Assembly: GCA_004794785.1 (NCBI GenBank)
Contig: SJOL01007474.1
Coordinates: forward strand, 13,948 to 77,947
DNA length: 64,000 nt
Reading direction: 5' to 3'
Source of the DNA: Opisthorchis felineus
Lineage: Eukaryota; Platyhelminthes; Trematoda; Opisthorchiida; Opisthorchiidae
Shown: piece by piece, positions 39,601-50,329 of the stretch
Numbering within the stretch: the stretch's first letter is position 1
How the letters are laid out: the number at the start of each line of letters is the position of its first letter
Program-made: the position numbers and the translations under genes
The notes under the pieces: generated by a model
What the model saw: the letters and a program-made list of their open reading frames with translations, nothing else
What the model was told of the DNA's origin: nothing
Database searches by the model: none

Positions 39601-42600
39601 TTAGATGGGGATCGTTATCAGGTTAAATTAGGGATTTCCGGGCTTCGCTTTTCCGGTTTAGGACATCTTAGTGGAATATTCCTCTTAATGTTGTCTACAG
39701 TTTTTGTTTGTTTGTGTTAAGTGTGCTAGGACAAGTGGATTGGGGTTAGGTGGTTCTTACTCTCCTCGTGTTTTGTACTTTTCACTGATAACCGGACGCC
39801 GTCTCGTGTCTTTTCCGCTAATGCAAAACTGCTCCCCACACGCTTGTCGGCTCTACACCTTCTATTCTTTTCACGCTGGGATGCCTGGTGATTACCACCA
39901 TCTAAACCATCAGTCGCGTTGGTGTCAATTTTAGTCCTCGTGTTTGCTGGTCGCTACTGATCTTGTCTCATGTTCGGTTATCTTGGCGGTAGCCGGATTC
40001 GAATTAGTGATGGAAAAGGTCAGAGTTTCAAGTACGTTTTCGGTTGCCTAATAAGTATTCTCATTCGGACATGAATCATAGATTTAAGTAAGTTTGTTTA
40101 CCTAGAGCTCAGAAGCGATGGAGAAGTGATGTAACCTTTAACCACTTCAGCTAATGGGAATAAATTCGGATACCTGTGTGTTCATGTAAGGTTCTGTAAC
40201 AAAATATGGGGCGTTTCAATTTACCGTTTACTACGTGGAAGCATTATAAACTCATTCGCTCCTGATGTCCTATTGGGCGTCGCCAACTTTCTCCAAATTG
40301 TAACACAAGTAATCGGCTTGAAAGAGGAGCATTGTTTCCGCTGTCACAGTTTCGATGACACAATCGCATATACACATGATTCACTCGCCGTCTCACTGGT
40401 TTTGGCGGGACTGTTTGTTAAGATATCATCGTCTATTGCTTTATGTAAAGGGCGGTTCTGTCCGCATGTTATTGCGGTCGAGGCTAGCACAACTATCGGA
40501 TTCAACAACCGCCATAGCAATAAGATAATGTTGTGCCACCATGTGTCCCAAAGACGTATGAATATAATGAAGTAGTTCGCAATTGCCTTTAGTGCTACTC
40601 GAGGGTTAATACACTCGATATTTCGTAGCAACCAAACCACTGCGCCTATTTGGAAGAAATTTGAGCACCGGAGACAAAACAGCTTGGGAGGGAAAACTTT
40701 CATTGAGCGTACCGATCTCTCATTTGTAAGAGGGGTTATTAATTTCAAAGACGGGAAATCATACACGGCACCCCCTAGTGCTAAGCGTGGTTTTCAGCTA
40801 CGCAGACTCGTTTCCGCATGAACTGCCTATTTTCATTGAAACAACTTCGCAGTGAGCAGCGAAACAGTTAATTGGACATAATAACTCATCAGCATGTCAT
40901 ACTACCATCAGTTCGTGCATGTGAAGGTTTGTCTTCCTAGAATGTGGTATCTCAGGTTAGTTCGTAATGAATCACAGGTGCACTGTTGCGAGGCCAGATC
41001 CCGTAGTATCCACACTTTCACAACACTGAAACCCGTAATTCGGTGCATCCCGTGACAGTGATGGAAAAACTAGCCAGGCGTTACGCGCCTCGTCATCCAG
41101 TGGTCAGGATGGAGTTCTTTCATGCTTTCGTCTTTTTTTGTCGTGCTGGGTTGTTTCAACTCTCCACTCCTCTCGCTATGTGTTGTCGAGTACAGATCTT
41201 TGATGCTTATAATTGGCTTCAGCTTTCTTTTTATCCCAGGTTGAAATGTTTGGCCTTACACCACCCGACATGTCCGTCTCTGATGCCTTTTTCAACAAGA
41301 TTTTGAAGTTCCAGATCTGTCTTTTCGCAGATTTGGGACTACATTTCAGGTACGTGCTTTTCTACGCAGCTGCTTTCTCGGAAAATCATATCTCAACTTT
41401 CTTTTTTCCAAAAATCCTTAATTTGATTAGACGACATCCAAAAGTTGGCAGCCATCAAAACTGCAACCTATATCTAAAGTTCTGGAACCCCGGAAGGAAA
41501 TGCAATATGTAGTTTGCAGCATGTGGACGCCTGACCGCTGAAAACATGATCTGTTCACAATTTCTGTTGGCTATTTCGTTTGTCTCGCATCTCTTAAACA
41601 GTGCTAAATAACAATTGTGGATAGATCAGGTTGTACACACGGACACTCGGCTGCTCGATAAGCTCCCTACTTCACTAATTGCTGTGACATGTAATCAACA
41701 TCATAGAAACGTACAAACCAAAGAGGAGTGTTGTTTCGCCTGTTTCCGAAGGACCAGAGACCGCTACTGGAATTCAGTGATTTTATGATTTTATCCGTCG
41801 GCTACATGGATTCAATATTCTAATATGACACAAATGGATTTATCTCGACTTTTCAGTAAAACGGAAGGTGTACAGCTAGGGATCTAACCACGTAGATAGG
41901 ATCAAGCCTAATGAAACTCAGTATGCACCTACGAGACATGTATCGGTGCCTAGTTAGGTACTTCAGAAGATATCTTTTCTGTGGGAAGTGGGTGTATACT
42001 ACCGCTCTCTACTACTACTACTCTCTTCTTTTCTCGTTATATGCGCAGCATAAATGGTATTGTGCAATACATTTTTAGAGTGTTGGAGATGCCCACATCC
42101 GAGTTGGGAAATTCTGCCCATCGAAAGGTGGATATTGAAGCCTGGATGCCTGGTGAAAGCATGTATGGCGAAGTAAGTGATGTTTCGGAAACTGAAGACG
42201 TTTGAGAGAATTCGTTTCAGTCCTGTTTTTTTAACATATGATCAACTGGTGTACGCTTAATAAAACTCAACTGTTCCGTCAGACATACATCCTTGGTCTA
42301 GGAATTTATGTGCTGCCTCATTTTGAAAATATCCGAATTCGTGGCACAACCAGACGCTTACAAGTGTTGTATCTTCTTGTCCTCTAATGTCGAATCAGGA
42401 CCACAGATTTATTCACAGGCCCATGGACTGTAAATGCACATTTGAATTTAGGAGTCAGAAAGCTATTGGCTGGTTCTGTTAAAGTTTACTTATCCTCGAT
42501 TCTTCATGTTCCCCCGTATATCGAGCTATTCCGCATAATCTCTTGAGCACGGTTTCATCGCGACGGTAAACGATTATAGCACACCAAAAGTTAATACTGA

Positions 42601-45600
42601 AGCATGACAATAACTCCCACGTACGTCATACTCCACGGAACGCTAAGCACGAGTCTTTGCCTTTAGCCAAATGTTTCATGCTATTTTATAACTTGATTAA
42701 CCTGCTTGATTCGATGTAATTCAACTCCTGGACAAACACTAGCTCATCTTGACCTGGGCCACCGATTAATTCATCGGTTCTCAAAGTTCGCGACCCTTCA
42801 CTATGACGTGCAGAGCAAACCTATTACTACCTCACGTGTAGTTTTCACTGTCGCCTCCGGTTGTTCAAACATTAGTATCAATCGTACGCTGCCTTACCCC
42901 GTGTTTTTATCTGGGGAACTTTGGCATTTTTTAAAGATTAAGTTGGATAATATACTGGCTAATTATTCTAGACTAGACTTTACACCCATGCTGAATTCAG
43001 TAATTAACATGGCGCCCAAGCAACCCCCAATTACACTTAGCTTAGCTCAGTTTGAACCCCTATGACAAGAACTTCTGAGATGCAATTTCGTAAATGCGGA
43101 ATATCGGAGCCTTGTGGCGCGCCTAATTTGGACACAGCGGGACACCATGTGTTCCAGCATGTCTATGCCATTTTGTAGCATTTTAGGCATTACTATGTTT
43201 GTCACTTGTAACTGATAATTTCAGCTACAAACAGGCTTTATACCCAAAAATTCACGAGTTCTATGTTGACATTGTTGAAGGCCCTGTTTCCTATGTCAGC
43301 TTGGGGAATTATGAGACAGTAACGTTAGTTCATCCTCCAGATTTTGGCGACCCTTTGGAGTAAATTATACAGATTTCTCATCACTTAACCAGCCATCTTG
43401 TTACTCGCTTGCTTCTCTAGGTTAGATTTAATGACTATCCTCATGGATGAATCCTGCCCTCGTGTTTCGAAAATGAACCACAGTAGACTCAGCGAACAGC
43501 TCTCACATGTCACACACATGCTTCTTTTTTAATTGTCCAGATATCAAGCACCTCGAGTTGCCTGGACTATCAGTCCAAACGTCTCAACATCAGATGGACC
43601 TCCCCCACAGGCGAACAACAAAATGCTTACACGGTGAGTCCTACAATCGGGAAGTAGAAAACTACTGCAAACACTAAAAACTTCGTCTCGGCCGGAGTTT
43701 TTTAACTTTAATATAACTTCTCCTAACAAATTTATTACGATAGACTGTATTCGCCCAGCTGTATGTGGCTTTAAAAACTCCTGTGGGCTAATTCAGAAAA
43801 GCTGCATGAACGAAGGCTGTAATTTTCCACATCTCAACATCTGGTTTGAGCATTTATGAGATTTGCGAAATCTGTTAAGCGGGTGGATCACTCTCAACCA
43901 GCTTAATTAACGATTGCGCGCAAACGACGCAGAGAAGCCACAACATTTGCCGGTTCGTCCAGCTTGTTGTAAGCTACTAATCCGAGAGATGGCTGATCGA
44001 TTTGCTAAACTTAAGAACTGCAGATCTTGTAATTTTGCGCAATGTACTACTCATAAGGTTGCTGAAAATTCTTCGACATCCCACGACTGGTTTCGCCCTT
44101 TTTGGGGCTCATCAGGCAGGTGAAGTCCCCGAGTTTTCGTCAACCTTATGTTCTACTTGAACCCAAATTGGACTGTTTTCAAGAAATACACTCATTTGCA
44201 AATCAATTTGGTTTTGCATGGAAACATCACAAACGAGAGATTCAGCTGGGTTCTAGGTGAGTCTCTCGCAAAACCAAATTGATTTGCAAATGAGTGTATT
44301 TCTTGAACTGCAGGTCTTGTTGATGTTGTTTCATTCTTTCACCTCTCGCTTTCGCGAAGGTGTGGTACGATTCTCGTCTGTTCTTTCTTTCAGTTTTTCG
44401 ATACGACGGGCAGTCTTCTACCACAGATGTTCATCAAGATGGCGTCAGAACACAGTCGACTCGAGAGTCAGTGCGACCGTCACTTGAATAATACTTTAGA
44501 AATTGCCGTTTATGTTACTGGAGGCACCTATTGGTGAGGGTTAGGTTGTTCGATGCAGCAAGGTTGACAAGTCATTTACTCTTCTTACATTTTTCACTTA
44601 AGCTGGATTTGTTGAGAACATTGCGGGTGGATTCGTCTAGTCGGCCTGCCGAGTATTTCAATCACGTGTGATCAACGGTATATCGGGCGTAGTAACTCTG
44701 TCAACTGCGCATTATGACTCTCCGTGAAAACCAGATTCCAGAACTGACCGATACAATTGAAGTTAAATCCAACGGATTACCCATAAATCGAACTATAGCA
44801 ATCCTGGTTAAGACAAGATTCCAAGATGTGAGTTCACCTTGAACTGGTCAATCAAGACAAAAACAATCCCATAGAGATCATAGTTGTCCACTGGACCACT
44901 GTAACATAATTAGTAGTAGATGTCCATTCCCGCTACGAGGAGTTTAGTAGTAGTGGGACGCGCAATATTTAGCCGGTAATCGTGGAAGCTACGCAGTGGT
45001 ATTCTCTGTTTGCGATTACTGAGCAGATTGCGGACGTCCCACCAGCCAATGTGAACAGATCTCCTTGTATTGAGAGCCTCAGCTCGTTTGCTGGTCAGCC
45101 AGGCCGCTGGGTTGAGACAACGCGCTCCGGTTCCCTGAAACGTTGTAGCATCGGGTGATTAGCTTGATTTGGACACCATAAAGTAATGAGGGGATATGAT
45201 TCAAGTAACATCCCCAATGTCACTCGACTTTTGTTTGAGGGGGCACCCTTGCACAGCCAAGGCAGCAGAGGAATCGTCGGTATCGATGAAACAGAACTTC
45301 CATCGTGGCCGTTGGATCCTGGTAGTTATCTTCCCCGCCCATTCAGCAGGAGCTTAGTCATGTTTTCGCCGTTTTTGTTGGGATTCGGGACAACCACTGA
45401 ACAGTCAGTCCCACCAGAACACCCAACATCTGCTTCCGTCCTTTCACATTAGTTGAAACATCTCCATGGGATGGCACTGGATAGCACTTTTCCGGCATAA
45501 CTTACGTGATAGTCGGTCTCTCGGGGGCACTTCGCGAGTTGTGAAGGACGACTTTAGTTTCCCAAGACAACTAAGCCGACCATACATACGCGTTTGGAAA

Positions 45601-47236
45601 CACCACCAACCGCGCATGTCTTGCTTCACCATTTGGATGATGACTAACAAACTGAACACGAGTATGCGTGGAATCCAACAAATGGGGGCAACATGTGTGC
45701 CGGCATCCTCACTTTTCACGAAATTACACCGAAACTTTTCAGGCAACTTAACAAGACCCAGAAGTCTCAAAATACCAGAATATTACTTCCAAAAATTGCC
45801 CGGTAAGTGGCAGTGACAGCAATAAGTAAACTTTGTCTGAGTCTCAGATTGGCTGAGAGTGAACATTTTTTATGAGCCATTCAGTTACACACTGGTTAGG
45901 AAATAAATTGATCAGATAAATGCTGAACTATCCACTGTTCCTATGTAGAATGCTTGACGTATTCAGAGAAGCCCAATTGAGTGACGCGCGAAATCACAGG
46001 CCAAGAATTGTGAATTCTTGAGATTTATCAGTAAAATACGGTGGTACACGTACAAAAATACGTGTATGAAAGGGATACAAACCTCAAATTACGGGAATGT
46101 CCGTCCAAACTGTCGCACGAATTGGCGCAAGTCCAAAGAAGGTCCAAAGAGAACGGCAGATCGATCTGAATTAGCAACAAACCTGTGCGCACAGCATGTG
46201 ATAACGCAAGTGATCAAAAAGCGCCCGTAAAGGTTCATCAAAATTGGTTCGACTTCTCAACGGTCAAAAGTTCATAAGAGTTTGCGGGTGAATATCGAGT
46301 CCATAGAGTAGACGCATAAAACTGGGTTCAAGCAAGAGGAGGGTTTGATCGAGAGAGGAATAACTTGATACATTAGTGGTTTGCGTTGAGGTGGGTCTCA
46401 CTGTAACGCTGAAGGTCACCGACTGTTATAATCAAGCCTTAGAAATGTGCAGAATTACTTTTTGGCTGGTCATGATACATCTCTTTTTGTACCTTTCATT
46501 CCTGCCTCAGCTTAACGGAACTGCATGTGCTATGCCCCGAATGATAAAAGCCCTCTTGGAAACCCATCAGAACAAGGTAATCATCACATGGTTAAAATGT
46601 GTTATTCACTGTACGTGTCCTCAGACGATTTTATCCACAACCCAATACAAGTTTTCAGACACACATTAGAAAAATTGGGTCATTTTACTGTGCTTGTGTA
46701 CATGAGAATACTTTTTCAATGGGATTTGCAATCAAGCTGGACCTATCGACGTCTCATAATGTGTGTTTCTCAAATACTCGTGGACTTGCTTTGTGTGTCG
46801 CCTTAAGAATCATCAATTCATCCTATTTCTGAAATGAGAGCCTTGTAAATTATCCGTGCCGTTATATTTGTTGTTGGTTAGAATAGTCATTTGAGTTTGA
46901 TGCTTCATGAATCGCAACATATCACTTGATCAAATCATGCTTCTCATTCTAAGTTGAGTAAGTTTAGCGTTTGTCTTTTCAGCCTGGAGAGACCTATTGT
47001 AACTCCCTTCACTGACAGTTGTCTGGTTGTCAGCTGGAAAAAATTATCCCGTCCCCAATAACGCTAATTCGTTTCGCTGCTTTTTACAATATCATGTGGC
47101 TTCACCTTTTCTTTTAACCACTCCTCCCCAGGATGGCAGTGTCAATATTCCAGAAGTCTTACGGCCCGTGCTAGCCAAGCAAGGCGGATTGACGCAACCG
47201 AATATCCGCATCAAACTGAAGCAAGCCAGCTACTAA
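30695..47236 (+). CDS. SARS2: Seryl-tRNA synthetase, mitochondrial (class II)
   Basis: Exons supported: 30695-30919, 31037-31135, 34519-34829, 38562-38783, 41240-41349, 42079-42172, 43541-43633, 46511-46576, 47132-47236, plus one doubtful exon near 31352-31508. The enzyme charges mitochondrial tRNA-Ser. The first 30 residues are basic and free of acids apart from residue 2, as in a mitochondrial presequence. Landmarks: [42 protein letters not shown] (serine-binding TAE); [23 protein letters not shown] (motif 2); [59 protein letters not shown] (motif 3 with the animal mitochondrial form). The length of about 490-520 residues fits the family. Exon 34519 could instead begin at 34467. The remaining introns reach 3.7 kb and hold scattered repeats; most of their sequence was not recognised. 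Confidence 0.92.
31256..31272. repeat. (TA)n microsatellite
   Basis: Seventeen bases of alternating T and A in SARS2 intron 2. Confidence 0.9.
31352..31508 (+). CDS. SARS2: Doubtful SARS2 exon 3, frame off by one
   Basis: An open frame begins [18 protein letters not shown] and would continue THPLT of exon 2, as in the THPDVPVG of other mitochondrial SerRS. The only AG nearby (31349-31350) adds one extra G, so joining to exon 2 shifts the frame and meets a stop about 20 codons on. A donor at 31508 (AACG/GTGCTT) gives the phase needed by exon 34519; a donor at 31540 (AAG/GTGCCG) would pair with an acceptor at 34466. A sequencing or assembly error, an unusual splice site, or a non-exon are all possible. 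Confidence 0.4.
31900..32230 (-). mobile_element. LINE reverse transcriptase fragment, third type
   Basis: The minus-strand reading [20 protein letters not shown] followed by [14 protein letters not shown] matches the block before and across the RT catalytic FADD of a widespread fluke LINE lineage (family pattern GIRIRYR.DG.LFNLRRL...LLFADDCAL). It differs from both other LINE subfamilies in the window. About 90 codons are open. It lies antisense in SARS2 intron 2 (31136-34518). Confidence 0.75.
37046..37160 (-). mobile_element. SINE fragment, inverted, internally deleted
   Basis: Read on the minus strand, a degraded left part (TTACTGGTCGGAAGGTC...GGGTCCGAAAC) jumps to the SINE right end (GGCAGTTAGGCACCGAAAGG, then GTGCTACAGCTGAACGAACG). 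The central body is missing. It lies in SARS2 intron 34830-38561. Confidence 0.65.
37591..37639 (+). repeat. Dispersed repeat, copy 2, with conserved frame
   Basis: Matches 11014-11065. The frame reads [15 protein letters not shown]. This copy keeps the palindrome CATCAGTGTTGAACACTGAT (minus strand) intact. Confidence 0.55.
39014..39023. repeat. Poly(C) run of ten
   Basis: A homopolymer of ten C in a SARS2 intron. It is a likely site of sequencing length error. Confidence 0.8.
44050..44307 (-). mobile_element. Hammerhead-bearing repeat with perfect palindromic arms
   Basis: Two 40-bp arms, 44178-44217 and 44268-44307, are perfect inverted copies (TTCAAGAAATACACTCATTT in the left arm). They enclose a 50-bp middle with a smaller nested stem (CGAGAGA/TCTCTCG). 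On the minus strand the palindrome is followed by GTCCAATTTGGGTTCAAGTA, GAACATAAG and the hammerhead core at 44115-44075, then the tail TTTTCAGCAACC. It lies in SARS2 intron 43634-46510, antisense to the gene. Confidence 0.8.
44070..44125 (-). ncRNA. Hammerhead ribozyme-like core, intact boxes
   Basis: On the minus strand: CTGATGA (44115-44109), helix II GCCC with loop CAAAAA and GGGC, then GAAA (44094-44091), and the cleavage triplet GTC at 44077-44075. Stem I is formed by CTTC upstream and GAAG right after GTC, leaving an internal loop. Helix III is only about two pairs, like hammerheads of newt satellite and Penelope-like elements, which are thought to work as dimers. All invariant core bases I can check are present. 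Activity is not shown. Confidence 0.65.
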
Positions 47237-47936
47237 CCTCGAATTTCTCACGGGGCTCCGAAACCAATGCATCAGAAAGCACGTATTGTTTTTTATTCCT
47301 TTGCAGTAACATTGTGAACTCTACGGCCTGTGCGTGTTTGATATTTTGGCATACATAGTTACAAAGCGATGGGCCGAAAACATTTGAAATTTGCTTTTAC
47401 CAACTCGATACGTTTTCTACCAACGTGGGATGTGCAGTTTGTGAACGTATGACGGTGTCATGCACACCAATGAACTACGTGGGGTCGAACATCACTACCT
47501 GTTCGCCGATCAGGTTACAGCTCTGCGAAATTAACTGTGTTCGATTGTACGACATTCATTAGCACTAGGCATTATTCCCGTACTCTATGGGTCGGGACTG
47601 TTACTTTGTCCATCTGGTGATCAAAGCTCAATGACACTCAACTGGTATGAATTTTTCCAGCTCGCTTACTAATCGATGAACGGACCCACAAATAACGGCT
47701 TCGTTCGAGCAATCGTAATCCTCTTATACGACCTCGAGAAAAGCCGAGTTATCTTGTTTGGGATAGTCACTCTACTTGACCTCTGCGAGTGGCGTACAGT
47801 CACACTGTTGTGTTAGAGAGGGAGCCATCGGATACTTGGACAATTTCGGTCATTGAAAACAAGGATGAGGGGGCGGGCTAGTATTACCAATTCATGGTAA
47901 AGCGCTGACGTGCAATCGCTTAGTTGACGGTGGATC
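47237..47936. other. Downstream of SARS2, nothing recognised
   Basis: Seven hundred bases with no open frame of note and no AATAAA close to the SARS2 stop. The 3' UTR should lie here. Confidence 0.35.
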
Positions 47937-48172
47937 TGTCCGCGTTTCCGATTTAATGCAGATTAAGACATCCACGCATTCGTGCCACTAACTCTTACGA
48001 CGTGGTCGTATACATGACCGTCCCCAAACGTTGGCGCATCTTGTCTTGGAACGTCATTCCAGGACAGCAGCTGCTGAGTGCACTGCCAGGTGGAGTGCAT
48101 TACGACGGCGTGGATATCCTGATGCCACAATATCGGCTACTACTTGGTCGGTATCAGTGAGTCTTTTCGACC
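47937..48172 (+). mobile_element. R2/NeSL-like LINE C-terminal fragment
   Basis: The plus-strand reading RPQTLAHLVLERHSRTAA followed by ARWSALRRRGYPDATI resembles the segment after the zinc motif of R2-type LINEs (ETL.HVLQ.C..THGAR..RH......L...GY). The frame is open for about 75 codons. The cysteines that would define the CCHC motif are not seen, so the match rests on spacing and hydrophobic positions. It is clearly weaker than the element at 61.1-62.4 kb. Confidence 0.4.
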
Positions 48173-50329
48173 GGTGTTTCCTAACAGAGAGAAAAGGACT
48201 TTGAAAGAAACATACTTGTATGTGGAAGATTGTATAAGTTATGGGAGCTTGCATAAATAACTTAATAACAGAATGTTCGATGACCTACTATTCGCATTTG
48301 AGGTCCAAAGCAGTGTGGCTGTGAAGGTGAAAGTTAAGTTTGATGTTTACGCCGGAATGAAGGTAGGGTCGTAAGGTTTTCGTACGAAGTAGAGCCTTCC
48401 GATCCCAAGAATTTTCTGTAGGAATTTCCCGAATAAAGGCTATCTCCAGACAAAGACCACTTAGCTAGCAGAATAGAGATGTTGGTTACTAGTACCACGT
48501 GTCACTAATCTTGGTTCGCAGTACCAGTAGTCGTTTTGTGCACACCAAACATTTTCTATCTCAGCTCCAGAATACCCCATACGTGCGTGTTGTGTAGAAC
48601 CGTATTTTCTTACCATCTAGTTATCATCTGCTTATGACAGCAGCGTGCAACTTTCCCCACTTCCGCAGGACATGGTTATTGTGAGGCAGCTTGTACAGCC
48701 CTGCCCGGTGTACAGTGATCTGCCTTCAAACAATGAAATCTGTCGTGACCATGAACCATTTCATATTCACTACATAGACAATACACTACACATAGACAGC
48801 TTTCCACAGCACCACTGTCATACGTTTTGTTAAGTACACAATATTCCAAACCTCGTAAGTGCAATCACTGCTGCGCCGCGCTGCTTTGAATGAGTTAAGA
48901 GGGACGTGGAATTTGGTAGTGTAGCAGGGAGTGAGAATGTTATAAGATAGAGGCGAGGATGTCAAGTATTTGGAATGCAAACGCTTCAGCCCTTGGTTGA
49001 AGCTGCATGTTGGCAAACCGGGAACCGACATGAATTGGGTTCGCCGAAGTATGGCTTTCAAAAAAAAACAGTTGTTTCAGTTGCGATCAAAGGAATTGGC
49101 TCTCCACTGTATGTTCAACAAGCAGTCTGTTCAATATTCGGGCTTTTGGTGGTGTAAACCTTCCGTCAGTGAGTCACAAGAGTAGTCAGCCATCATCACT
49201 ACCGGTCTGATTAGCTATCGCTCTAGGTGTTGAAGCCGAGTTTCATGACACTTTTGTTGACACCGACCACGAAGCGAGTTTTTTTAGAATGCATGTACGT
49301 GTCTGGTGACAGATAAACGCTGCACATATTGCTACCCTATTTGTGTCCATCTATGCTTGGGCACGCAGTTGCTCCATGTGCAGTACAAATGGGGCTTATA
49401 ATTGATGCTTGCGTTTATCCGGTAACTTGCGATAAAAAGCAAGTTCCCATTTCGCTGCAAAACTGCTTAAAAGCGAATGGAGAAGACGGATCAGTTAGAT
49501 TAGAAACAAAACGGGGGTTCTAGACATCATTCAGAGGAAGGACCTCATGGGAATCCAAACGAACGTTAGTTGTATCGGTCCAAAAGCCACGAGTAGGGGG
49601 TGATTGTTTTACGAATTCCTAGTTAGCTAGAACCTGCTGATTTACATGTCTTCGTTGACAGAAGTGAGATATTTTGAACGCAGCTCCCGAAAAAGTGTTC
49701 CTGTAAAGGAGTCACATTTCTTCTTAAGCTTGTGATACGTGTGTAGAAACGATACCATAATTATTGAGTTGTGACAACCTGAGCAACGAAGCCAGCAAGG
49801 ACTCAAAACCACAGAATAAAGCCAGACAGACGATCAATTCCTCAGTAGACTCGTTGCCCATATAATGAAGGCTACTCTTGGACGGAGACCAATTTTTACG
49901 TTCTCCAACAGTGGGTTTGTAAGAAGAAGAATTGCTTGTTTCTGATTTCGAATTTGTGGTCACTTTAGCCAACAGTTTGGAAGTCCTCAGTGTGTCGGCT
50001 TGCATTCCGTAACTCAGCGTCCGCAATGCTCTTGTGTCTTTTTCGGTAGGCATTGAGGTCCATGGCCTTGAGATGTAGTCACTCGTCCGAAAACAATCAT
50101 GGACTTTCAGTGATGGTAGGGGCATATACGTGGAAACATTACACAGAAATCTAGCTGGGAACGCTTGAGACTTACTCTCCCGAAGGATGGCATCTTTAGG
50201 GTATTGCGCTCATCGTATCGGCGCCTGCCCAAATGACCAACAGTCACAACCTTGTTGTCGTGGACGGACCTGAGTGCTGCAATATTTCCACGGACTACAT
50301 TGGCTAGAGCGTCTTTCCTCATGTTTTAA
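48173..50329. other. No recognisable gene (2.2 kb)
   Basis: Minus-strand frames of 133 codons (49724-50125) and 71 codons (50107-50322) abut the 3' side of the LINE at 50330. I recognise no motif in them. They may be flanking element sequence or chance. Confidence 0.35.

Noticed and set aside
40344..40766. 140-codon minus-strand frame in a SARS2 intron
   Set aside because: No recognisable domain; an overlapping plus-strand frame of 100 codons shows the region is simply poor in stops.
42706..43065. 119-codon frame in a SARS2 intron
   Set aside because: No homology recognised and no splice sites placing it in the SerRS transcript.
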